From Pseudozyma flocculosa PF-1 (taxonomy: Eukaryota; Basidiomycota; Ustilaginomycetes; Ustilaginales; Ustilaginaceae), in assembly GCF_000417875.1 (NCBI RefSeq), contig NW_006920892.1:249184-262595 (forward strand): a DNA stretch of 13,412 bases, written 5' to 3'. Shown piece after piece: positions 1 through 9,842 of the stretch (position 1 is the stretch's first letter; each line of letters begins with the position of its first letter). Under the pieces are notes generated by a model. It had not been told where the DNA came from, made no database searches, and worked only from the letters and a program-made list of their open reading frames with translations. The position numbers and the translations under genes were made by a program.

Positions 1-544
1 CCGGTGGAACGTAGGCGGTCGTCCGGCGGCCCGACTGGCCGACGAGCGGTGCGCAGAACGATCGGCGAGCTCGGCGGACCGGCAGAGACGACCGTCTGCG
101 GAGGGGCCGGGACGGGGTCAAGGCATCACGGGATAAGAGCAAGTCAGCTTCTGCTCCTTGGGCGCCTGCAGATGAGACGATCAGGCCAGGCGCCGGCAAC
201 GGAACCTTGCGAGCACTCACGATCCTCGTGACATCGTCCTTGTGCTTTTCCTTGAGCCTGACGGCCTCCTCGACGGCAATCTCATCGAACGGGTTCATGC
301 TGAACTTGACATTCTGGTCGACGCCCTTGCCGTCGGATGCGACACGGATCTTGACGGCTGCAGAGCGCGCGCGGGCGAGGCAGGCGCGGAAAGGGAGTCG
401 GGAGGATGAACGTCAGCCTCTCGCATTCAAGCACGGTGCCATCGCGCATGACACGGCGGCACTTCGGGAGCGGCACCCACCATAGTCGATGGTGCGCTTG
501 ATGGGGACGAGGACCCGCAGCTGGTTGACGAGGGTGGCGCGCAT
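1..544 (-). CDS. ETFB: Electron transfer flavoprotein beta subunit, 5' part (partial at window edge)
   Basis: ETF beta pairs with ETF alpha in the mitochondrial matrix and passes electrons from acyl-CoA and other dehydrogenases to ETF-ubiquinone oxidoreductase. Exon 1 (544-481) encodes [21 protein letters not shown]. Intron 1 (480-358, donor GTGGGT, acceptor GCAG, internal CTGAC) joins to exon 2 (357-221), which contains AVKIRV and the family block [20 protein letters not shown]. These are the conserved N-terminal segments of ETF beta. Intron 2 (220-96, donor GTGAGT, acceptor CGCAG) leads to exon 3 (95 to the edge), which reads [17 protein letters not shown] and fits the next family block. 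After LRTA the expected L-A-M-G-A-D stretch is not found in the same frame, so the last 40 or so bases are unreliable. The start is the first in-frame ATG. Exons 1 and 2 are near certain; the rest of the gene lies outside the window. Confidence 0.9.
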
Positions 545-1632
545 GATGAGGTGCTGGCGGATGGGCTGCTCGACGGCAAGATGCGAAAGACGCAGAGGGA
601 AGGCAAACCAGCATCAGCAGCAAGTCGCGAGCATCAGCGTTCGCTCGTCTGCGCTGCCGCGCGCTCAAAGCTCGTCGTGGCTCGGCACACAACACTCACC
701 AGACGGAGGGGGAGCGTTCGGAATGCAAAGTCGGGAAGGCTGAAGAGAAAGCCCGGAGAGCAGCGAGCTGTGAGATACGGCAGGGAGTTCTTCGGAGAGA
801 GACAGGCAGGGTGATGGTGGACGTCGCAGGATGATGATGACGGCGGGTGGAGCTTGCTGGGGGACCGAAGGCTTGCCTGCCCACCCTCCTAACCAGCCAG
901 ACAGCCAGCCGATGCGGCTGCGAGCGAGCGAGCGCTCCTCGGGCCGTCCGGCTACCACCGTATGCGGGGCAGCGGCGTGGCGGCCGCTTGCCCCGATGAC
1001 CCCCCTCGCTGCCCTGCCCGCCCCGACCTTTGGGTAAGCCCAGGCCAGGTTGCCTGGCTTGCTTCCGATCACACGCCCAGGCCTGCCCCGCTGCGTGCCC
1101 GTGAAAAACGCTCGGGTTGAACCGCAACTTCTCGGCCTTCGGGATTTCAAGGGACCACCGGCAGCTTCGCTCGGACCCGCTGCCAAAAGGAAACGACGTG
1201 TGGGCAGCGGCCGCGATCCAGGTCACGACCCGGCGCGATGCATCGTTCCGTCCAGGATGCTGCATGGGGAGCGTTCCTCTTCGAGCATCCCCGGACGCTT
1301 CTGCATCCTTGCTGACAGGCTGAATGGGTCGAGGATATGGCGCGCAACCGTTCTTGCATGGGCAGATCGACATAGGGTCAACGAGGCGAGAGCGGGGAAT
1401 CAGGCAGGGGTATGTACAAGGGCCCGACCCGCGCATCTGCTGGGCCACAAGGAGAGGCAAGGGCCGGGGTCACTGTCCCGAAATGGATGCGCGGCAATCC
1501 CTGGCGCAGCGTCGATGTTCGCAAGAAAGGTACGGCGGGACGGGCATAGGTTGGGTGCACGGCGAAACGCGGCTGCTTCGGGCGTCGGCATCGGCGTCTG
1601 GGGCAACGGGGGACATGGCCGGGCCCGGCCGG
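545..1632. other. Intergenic region: ETFB upstream side and NCS1 downstream side
   Basis: These 1088 bases separate the 5' end of ETFB from the 3' end of the NCS-1 gene, both on the minus strand. The region should hold the ETFB promoter (nearer 545) and the NCS1 transcript end (nearer 1632). Long open frames occur on both strands, but they are arginine- and proline-rich, match no family I recognise and run into neighbouring exons antisense or out of frame, as GC-rich DNA commonly produces. I see no TATA box, tRNA or convincing structured RNA. Confidence 0.6.
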
Positions 1633-2934
1633 CTAGACGAGGCCGTCGTAGAGCGACAGCGCCTGTACAATTGTCGGGTCCTGCTTGCTGCCTTCCTGGA
1701 ACTCTTCGAAAGAGACTGCGGGTCGCCACCAGGGGACGAGGCCGGAACGTGTCAGCCAGGCAAGCGGTCGGACGGTCGTTTTGTCTTCGGCGTCCCACTC
1801 ACGCTGGGCGTTCTTGTCCTTGTCCATCATCCGGAAGATCTTGTCCACTCGCTACCAGGGGATATCAAAAACATGTTGAGGTGCGGAGTCAGCGCTGATT
1901 CGTGTGTCCGTGTCTGCCCGCTTCCACAGCAGGGCTCACCTTCTCCGGAGTGTCCTCGTCCTCGGGCAACTTGACCATTTGGCCGGTCATCTTGTAGATC
2001 GACTTGACGATGGCTGGCGGCGGTGAGACAAGGAGGCATTGTATGGCGGCGACTTAGACAGATGCGCATCTTGGCGCGGCTCGCGATCGAGCATGCCCGC
2101 TTCCACTTACTCAGCATCTCATCGAACGAGATGACGCCGTTGCCATCGATGTCGTATCTGAAGGCGCGGGAGGCGGAAGAAGGGTGTAGGTCGGGGCGCA
2201 GAGACTCGCGTCAGGACGGCAATTCCGAGCAACGCAGAGGCTACCGTCCGCGTCGAGGAACCGCCATGGGCAACAGCGGCTTCCGACGGGCTGGCAGGGC
2301 GGCACTCACAGCTGGAAAGCCCATCGCAGCTTCTCGTCGAGCCTTCCGCGAGAGGTGACGCTGAGCGCACAGATGAACTCCTTGAAGTCGATGGTGCCGT
2401 TCTTGTTCTCGTCAAAGACGTTGAAGACAAACTCGGCAAACGTCGATGGGTCGCCGAACGGGAAGAACTGCTTGTAGATCCTGCAGAACTCCTGCTTGTC
2501 GAGGGTGCCCGAGGGGCAGTCTTTGAGGAAACCCTTGTACCTTTTGGAGGGCGCCGCAGAAGTCAACGCGATCAACAAGAGACGATCAACAATCGAAGCA
2601 TGTCAGCGGGGCCGAACAATTTACAAATCATTGCCAACGTCCTCTTCTTGTCCCCTCTACACGTGGTCTCGGGCACTCACCATTGCTGCAGCTCCTTGCG
2701 GTCAACTGGGAGGATTACACACGACGAGGCGTGTCAAGGAAGATGCGTCAGCGGATAATGACAGAAACACTCGTTGGACGATTAGTCGCGGTGAAGAGGA
2801 TCCGCCCCTTTCCCTTCCTTGAGGCAGCCCGAGCGCCTCGCAGGTGCGCCGTAGTGGATGGCCAACTCACAGTAGGTGCTCTTCTGCAAATCCGAGAGCT
2901 GCTCGGGGCTGAGCTTGGACTGGTTCTTTCCCAT
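1633..2934 (-). CDS. NCS1: Neuronal calcium sensor 1 / frequenin orthologue (seven exons, 190 aa)
   Basis: NCS-1/Frq1 is a myristoylated EF-hand calcium sensor that binds and activates phosphatidylinositol 4-kinase in fungi and acts in calcium signalling. Exons are 2934-2871, 2705-2681, 2540-2310, 2157-2111, 2013-1940, 1851-1803 and 1715-1633. They sum to 573 nt, giving exactly 190 residues, the usual family length. All six introns begin with GT and end with AG (lengths 165, 140, 152, 97, 88 and 87). The N-terminus MGKNQSK is a myristoylation signal, which fixes the start. EF-hand 1 is degenerate, with CPSG at residues 38-41, as in the whole family. EF2 (D73-E84, [12 protein letters not shown]) and EF3 (D109-E120, [12 protein letters not shown]) are canonical. 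EF4 (D157-E168, DKDKNAQLSFEE) has Ala instead of Gly at loop position 6. The C-terminus [12 protein letters not shown] is diagnostic. The last intron keeps the frame without a stop. Confidence 0.97.
1716..1802 (-). other. NCS1 intron 6, frame-preserving (87 nt)
   Basis: This intron has a GTGAGT donor at 1802, a CTGAC branch-like site and a GCAG acceptor ending at 1716. It is 87 nt long and has no in-frame stop, so an unspliced transcript would add 29 residues between Q163 and L164, inside the EF-hand 4 loop. Splicing it out restores the family sequence DKNAQ-LSFEEF, so it is modelled as an intron. Confidence 0.85.
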
Positions 2935-3212
2935 GATGTCAACGTCAATTGCTGGAGATGGCTGCAAATGGCTGCTTCCGTAGCGCGGTGGAGCAGGCCG
3001 AGGAAGCTCGAGTCTGTATGAGAGGAAAGTCTGGCACAATAAGGTGGCGACGGGATGCTTGCTGCGCGATCGATGCCTCTGTGGGAGCGCCGAAGGGATG
3101 TTGTGGCAGCCAAAACAGGGCCGATAAGGGCGTCGCGGGATGTTTCGATGGCAGGAAGCGAACGGACGGATGGGGTTGAATGTAGAAGAGGTCGAAGAGA
3201 TGGTGAGGCGAC

Positions 3213-3284
3213 GGGGAGGGGAGCAGGGGAGGCGGAGGCAGAGGTAGGCCAGGTGCAGGCTGAGAAGGTGGGGTGGGGCGGGGG
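3213..3284 (+). repeat. G-run cluster with quadruplex potential
   Basis: The plus strand carries G4 runs at 3213-3216, 3218-3221 and 3226-3229, then a tight group at 3267-3268 (GG), 3270-3273, 3275-3278 and 3280-3284. It lies roughly 280-350 bases upstream of the NCS1 start codon, on the strand opposite that gene's coding strand. Quadruplex formation is only a possibility inferred from the spacing. Confidence 0.4.
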
Positions 3285-3703
3285 CTGTGCCGCCAGGCCC
3301 AGAGCCAGAGCCAGGGCTCGGCCCGCCGCCCGCCGCCCGCCGTTGGCCGGGGAGCTGTTGAGACGGGGCCAGCGACCACGCGCCCGCCTTTGGACCAGGA
3401 AGGGCAGGCCAGGCTACACTCCTGTAGGCCCGCGCCCTTTGACGTCGTCCCTCTGGCCAGGCACCCCAAAAAGCACCAACGCAAGCAGTCCAGTGAGGCT
3501 GGGAAAAAGAAAAAAAAGAAGTGGAGGAGCCCAGGCGGGGCAGCCCTCGCCCCTCCTGCCGTAGCCTAGGCTCCTCCTGCTGGTCGGCCCGCTGGCCGGC
3601 CTTCTGGCATCGCAGCGCCAAGACTTTTTGAGCGTCGGTCGTTCCGTCAAAGAAAAGATCAACGAGCAGCCCAGCAAGCGCTCACCACAGCAGGTACCGG
3701 CCC

Positions 3704-3727
3704 TGCTTGCTTGCTTGCTTGCTTGCT
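3704..3727. repeat. TGCT tetranucleotide microsatellite (6 copies)
   Basis: Six uninterrupted copies of TGCT occur here. A shorter run of the same unit (TTGC three times) lies near 4487-4498, and CAAG-type copies occur near 12227-12238. The unit appears to be common in the intergenic DNA of this genome. Confidence 0.85.
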
Positions 3728-4180
3728 CCAGAGTGCTATTCTTAGACGTACTCTTTTGCCTACCCGCCGGTCGCTACAGAGGGGCGACGATCAAAGAGGT
3801 GCTGGCTGACAGGCCGGCGTGATGGAACTCGACCGAGGAGGAAAGCCGGCAGGAGAAGAGCGGACAAGAACAGGGTCACGATAGGGTAGAGCAGAGCCAA
3901 GCAGTTGAAACCATCTCGCGCGCGCGCCCACGCACCGACCGACTCCGGACGAGGCTGTGCTGAGCCGCGCGTGTCGGCAGGCGCCGACGACGATTGGCGT
4001 GCAGGCCGACGAGGAGCGCAACCGCAGCCGGTCAGCGGCCTTGCTTGTTAGACAGAGAAGGGATGCCATCCACCACCTTGTTGCTGGCTGGCGTCTACTG
4101 TACCAACCTGTAGCCATTGCCGCGCCTTTGGCTTCGCCAGACCCTCGAGCCAGGGACCAGAGCGAACGACATCGGCGCAG

Positions 4181-4185
4181 CCAAT
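4181..4185 (+). promoter_or_regulatory. CCAAT box (candidate)
   Basis: The sequence GCAGCCAATTATTC contains a CCAAT element in the divergent region, about 1.06 kb upstream of the RING gene start codon. CCAAT boxes are bound by the HAP2/3/5 complex in fungi. The motif is short, so this is a candidate only. Confidence 0.3.
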
Positions 4186-4600
4186 TATTCTGCTCGACCA
4201 AGCGAGCAGCCCGACCCCCGGACCCTCGGCCCTCGACGATCTTCTACGGCTCAGCCAGGCCCGCCACGGGAATGACTTCCCATGATATGGTGGTGCCGTG
4301 CCGGTGCTCGTTAATTGTGGTCTGATGGCCAGTGTACCGCGCTGGCTCGCGCCCGACGGGCTCGTCATCGACCTGCAAGAGCTCCTCTGACATCGGAGCG
4401 CACCTCGTCCCCGTTGCGGATCCTTTCGGGTCCTGTCAGAAGAGGTGTTGCTTGTGGTATTTTGATGCCTCTCCCTAGCCTCAATCTTGCTTGCTTGCTG
4501 GCTGGGTGCGGTGCGAAGGGCCTCTTGATATTCTTATTCTTATTCTGATTAAGATTCGCGTGTTCACTACTCCTTCTTTCCTTTCGAGAGATAGAAAGAG

Positions 4601-5245
4601 GTCAAAACGAGATGCCGTCGTGGATGTGGAGGTGCCGGGCCTTTCTCACGCCTTTGTCACTCTTTGTCACTTTGCTCCTCTCGACCTCTCTGACTGCCTC
4701 CCCACCTTTGCCCAAGCTCCGCCACCACCTACCCTCCGGCCTCGTCGTCGTCGTCCTCGTTTGTCGTGCCCCGCCTCATCTTCCTTCCCGCGGCCAGATC
4801 GCCCGCGCTCGTCGTTCGAGTGCCGGTGCCGGTGCCGACGCCCGAGACCCATCTCAGCAGCACGGCCCGCTCGACACCCGACGACAAACGAGGCGTTTCA
4901 ATCTCTCCCTTGTCCTCTAGCTACTTCCGCCCTCGAACCATCGTCGTCCTCGGCGCCTCAATCAGGCTGACAGGCAAGCAGCAAGAAGACCCAAGTCAGT
5001 CCCTCGTTCCTGCCTCTCCTCCTTTGCGTGGAGCCCTCAGCAACCTTGAGCTTGCCACCGGCCATCACCGCGGATTCAAGGCAAACCAGGGCCGCTTCCA
5101 GCACCTGGCAGCGATAAACCTGCGCCGTTTTGCTTCTGCCACCGAAGCTCTACAGCTGTTGCCTGCCCGCCCGCTCCTTCCTGGCGGGACATGCACGCAA
5201 CATCTCCCGTCTCGACGTTCGCCCAAATCGACCCACCCCAACACC
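4601..5245 (+). other. Probable 5' leader of the RING gene
   Basis: This pyrimidine-rich stretch precedes the first in-frame ATG of the RING gene at 5246. The same frame is open back to a GTG at 4766 but holds no ATG, so it is not counted as coding. Another frame has an ATG at 4612 that opens 102 codons and ends at 4920; it would be an upstream ORF if transcription starts before it. The transcription start cannot be read from sequence, and a leader intron is possible. Confidence 0.45.
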
Positions 5246-7270
5246 ATGTCGTCGTCGACAGAACCACGAGGCTCTGGCTCTGAGCCCTTCTGCGCTCATC
5301 CCGGCGCAGGCGCAGGTGGCGGCCTGCCCAGCCGCAGCCCCAGTCACAGCGACGGAAACCACAAGAGTGGCAGTGCCACAGCCAGCGGATCACCCCAACC
5401 GCCGGTCGCATCCACACCCGCTTTCCCCGAGGCACCAAAGTCGCCCCAACAGAAGGACCCCTGCGCATCCGCATCGACAGCCGCGTCCCCCTCGAGCCGC
5501 TCTAGGTCAGGCCGTACGGAAGAGGCTGGGCCTTCTCGGAGCGTACGCTGCACCCCCCCCTCAGATCTTCCTCAACGCCGGCAGAGGCCCAGCGTGGTGG
5601 ACCTCACAGCGCCATCACCCCCTCTGCCCAGGCCTACCGTCGTGTCCGGATCGAGCGCATCCAGCCGCTCCTCATCGGCCAACTCGAGCAGGAGAAACAC
5701 GCCCGCTCGGATTGGCGAACCAGCAGCCGCCCTCGGCGAGTCCGCTCGTCGTCGCCTGCCGCTCGGCGGCATAGCACTGCCCGGAGGCGGCTTCGTACGG
5801 GCCCCGGACCCAGACAGGCAACGGGCCGCCAGGCTGGAAGCAGCGCATGCCGCTCGCGCAGCCTGGGCCGAGCGAGCAGCCCAGCCACGGCCGCCATCGA
5901 GACCTCGCGAAGCGGCTGGCGGCGCAGAGCCCATCGTGCTCGAGATCAGCAGCGACGACGAAGAGTATGCGCCGCGCTCGGCAACCTCCGGCAGCCCAGC
6001 TTCTGCGTCTTCGTCCCCGGTCAGCTTGGGAGCCGCCCGTCCTCGTGCTGACCACGACGACGGCTGGACAGCAGTCCCGCTTGGCAGGGTGCAGGGCCGA
6101 CGCCGCCGCCGCCCTGACCCGCTCAACCTCCTTTCGCCGACGCCGCCGCCTCCGCATGCGAGCGGCTCGGCGGCTCGACAGGCCATCTCCCGCGCCGTCG
6201 CTCGAGCCGAGAGACCTGTCTTCGGTGCCACTGCCGATGCGCGCACCGGCGACTATGCGAGCGCGACTGATCGAGACCGCGAACGGCACCGCGCCGCTCG
6301 CGCGACTCGGGACGGCAGCGTGTCGAGCGACGAGTCGGACGGGGTGATCGATCTCTCGGTGTCGACACAGGCCACACCCGCGCAGCGCACCATCACCAAG
6401 TATCGCCTCCGCAACTCGAAGCTGACCATGCCGCAGCGATCGCCTCCACGAACCAAGCCTCCTCCTATTGAGCATCCGCTGGCTTCGACCTTCACCTGCC
6501 CCATCTGCCTCTGCCCACCGGCCAAGGCTAGCATCACCCCGTGCGGCCACGTCTTCTGCGGCGGCTGCCTCTTTGACGCGCTCAAGGCGCAAGCCCGTCA
6601 GCGCGAAGCCAACAACGCGGCGGCGACGGTCGGGCCTCAGGGCTGGGGCATGGGCTTGTTCGGCGCCGCCGCGATGGTGGGTGGCGCTTTTGGGGGCGCT
6701 GGCGGTGGTGGTGGAGGAGAGGATGGCGGGGGAGCGGCAGGTGGCGATGCGGCAGCAGGGCTGGGCGGAGGCAGGGCGGGCGGCGGACGTGGTCGGGGAA
6801 GAGGCGGCCAACGCGATCCGCTGGCTGGCCACTGTCCCGTCTGCCGCGCAGACATCAAGGGCGCCTTTGGCGGCATCGCCAAAGGCGGCATCGTGGGCGT
6901 GCGCCTCATGGTCGGCAAACCAGTCGACGACCCTCGGATGGAGGATGGGCAGTTGAAAGGCGGCGGAGCGGGCGGAGGCGAGGAAGAGGACAAGACAAGC
7001 AGCGAGTCCGAGATCGAGCCGGTGTCGCCTCAGCACGTTGCGGCCGGCACAGAGGCGCCGGGAATGGCCGGGCTTGGCGACCTTGGGTCCGGATCGTCGA
7101 GGGCATCGGGTAAACGCAAGAGGGTGGCCGACATTCAGTCATCGCTGGGCGAAGGTGGCGGGGAAGTGTCGGTGCTCAATACGCCGTCAAAGATGCGAAA
7201 ACGGAACGATGGCGCAGTGGACGCGGCCGAGGGGGACCAGGTCGACGCAGACGGGGAAGAGGTCATCTAG
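5246..7270 (+). CDS. SIM-rich RING-finger protein, probable SUMO-targeted ubiquitin E3 ligase (674 aa)
   Basis: This single-exon gene probably encodes a nuclear E3 ligase that recognises SUMO-modified proteins and ubiquitinates them, as RNF4 and Slx8-type enzymes do. The start is the first in-frame ATG, in good context (CAACACCATGTC). The first 400 residues are low-complexity, rich in Ser, Pro and Arg, and carry three SUMO-interacting motifs: VVDLT (117-121), IVLEI followed by SSDDEE (230-240), and VIDLS (367-371) just after SDESDG. The RING follows: C418, C421, C433, H435, C438, C441, then C530 and C533, a C3HC4 pattern. Between C441 and C530 lie 88 residues, mostly a Gly/Ala tract ending in an RG-rich stretch (GRGRGRGGQRD). 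Basic clusters GKRKR and KMRKR near the C-terminus may be nuclear localisation signals. The RING is certain; the STUbL role is inferred from the SIMs. Another nuclear RING ligase is possible. Confidence 0.85.
   Translation: MSSSTEPRGSGSEPFCAHPGAGAGGGLPSRSPSHSDGNHKSGSATASGSPQPPVASTPAFPEAPKSPQQKDPCASASTAASPSSRSRSGRTEEAGPSRSVRCTPPSDLPQRRQRPSVVDLTAPSPPLPRPTVVSGSSASSRSSSANSSRRNTPARIGEPAAALGESARRRLPLGGIALPGGGFVRAPDPDRQRAARLEAAHAARAAWAERAAQPRPPSRPREAAGGAEPIVLEISSDDEEYAPRSATSGSPASASSSPVSLGAARPRADHDDGWTAVPLGRVQGRRRRRPDPLNLLSPTPPPPHASGSAARQAISRAVARAERPVFGATADARTGDYASATDRDRERHRAARATRDGSVSSDESDGVIDLSVSTQATPAQRTITKYRLRNSKLTMPQRSPPRTKPPPIEHPLASTFTCPICLCPPAKASITPCGHVFCGGCLFDALKAQARQREANNAAATVGPQGWGMGLFGAAAMVGGAFGGAGGGGGGEDGGGAAGGDAAAGLGGGRAGGGRGRGRGGQRDPLAGHCPVCRADIKGAFGGIAKGGIVGVRLMVGKPVDDPRMEDGQLKGGGAGGGEEEDKTSSESEIEPVSPQHVAAGTEAPGMAGLGDLGSGSSRASGKRKRVADIQSSLGEGGGEVSVLNTPSKMRKRNDGAVDAAEGDQVDADGEEVI
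6497..6844 (+). other. Split C3HC4 RING domain
   Basis: The first six zinc ligands lie in CPIC, TPCGHVFCGGC (residues 418-441) and the last two in CPVCR (530-533). The segment between them has a short ordinary stretch (LFDALKAQARQREANN), then a long Gly/Ala-rich tract. Spacing of the first six ligands is normal, so the domain looks functional despite the insertion. Confidence 0.85.
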
Positions 7271-7602
7271 GTGGACAAGCGAACCTCGGCCGTGCCCCGG
7301 CGTGACTGCCGTGCCCTGGGCGCCTTGGTCGATCTGCGCTCCGCTCAGACGCACGCGTATTCGATCGATGAAGAGCTCGCACCTCCGCGAGCGCCGAGGC
7401 GATGATCAAACGATTGTATTGAGTGGCTTTTCTGGTTAGCTGGAGGCTGTTTTACACGATTTTGCACAATGGATGGACGGGCGGACGGAAGCGCGGTCAT
7501 GGAGAGCGATGCGTGGAGGCGGCCACTTGCCTGTAGCGAGGGACGGGAGGGGGAAAGCAAAGAACGGTGCCGGCGGCGCATTCTCGGGAGCACCGGGTGG
7601 CA
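7271..7602. other. Convergent 3' region between the RING gene and PAP1
   Basis: These 332 bases separate two genes that end facing each other, so both transcript ends should lie here and may overlap. A modest T/A-rich patch (about 7405-7465) could contribute polyadenylation signals. No AATAAA is evident on either strand. The PAP1 reading frame stays open through most of this region, from its stop codon down to 7345. Confidence 0.5.

Positions 7603-9842
<2,240 letters not shown>

Larger units (their letters stand above)
2935..4600. other. Divergent promoter region between NCS1 and the RING gene
   Basis: This long stretch separates two divergent genes. On the minus strand the part next to NCS1 (about 2935-3600) is rich in C and T, as expected of a fungal promoter and leader. 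It includes clustered G-runs on the plus strand (3213-3284) and an A-rich run near 3503-3521. Further right are TGCT repeats (3704-3727), a short CG-dinucleotide tract near 3916-3927, a CCAAT box (4181-4185) and a T-rich ATTCTT-type repeat near 4529-4548. Short open frames exist on both strands but none resembles a known protein. I find no RNA gene here. Confidence 0.55.

Noticed and set aside
696..1460. Open frame of 254 codons on the minus strand upstream of ETFB
   Set aside because: Composition is that of random GC-rich translation, no family is recognisable, and it ends without joining the ETFB exons.
1050..1898. Open frame of 282 codons on the plus strand between ETFB and NCS1
   Set aside because: It extends antisense into the last NCS1 exons and is an Arg/Gly/Pro-rich low-complexity frame with no known motif.
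2782..3621. Long minus-strand open frame overlapping the NCS1 start region
   Set aside because: It only borrows part of NCS1 exon 1 and reads on into intron 1. The myristoylated MGKNQSK start and family length of 190 aa fix the true start at 2934.
4766..5245. In-frame 160-codon upstream extension of the RING protein
   Set aside because: It has no ATG (only GTG at 4766), while the ATG at 5246 has a good context and begins a normal hydrophilic N-terminus.
6677..6830. Glycine-rich RING insert as an unrecognised intron
   Set aside because: A GTGGGT donor exists, but I saw no CTGAC-like branch site in the Gly-rich tract, the frame stays open, and the donor differs from the usual GTGAGT of this window. 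The idea is kept only as an alternative to test.
5672..7036. Open frame of 454 codons on the minus strand opposite the RING gene
   Set aside because: It is antisense to a well-supported coding region, arginine/alanine-rich, matches no family and is typical of mirror frames in GC-rich genes.
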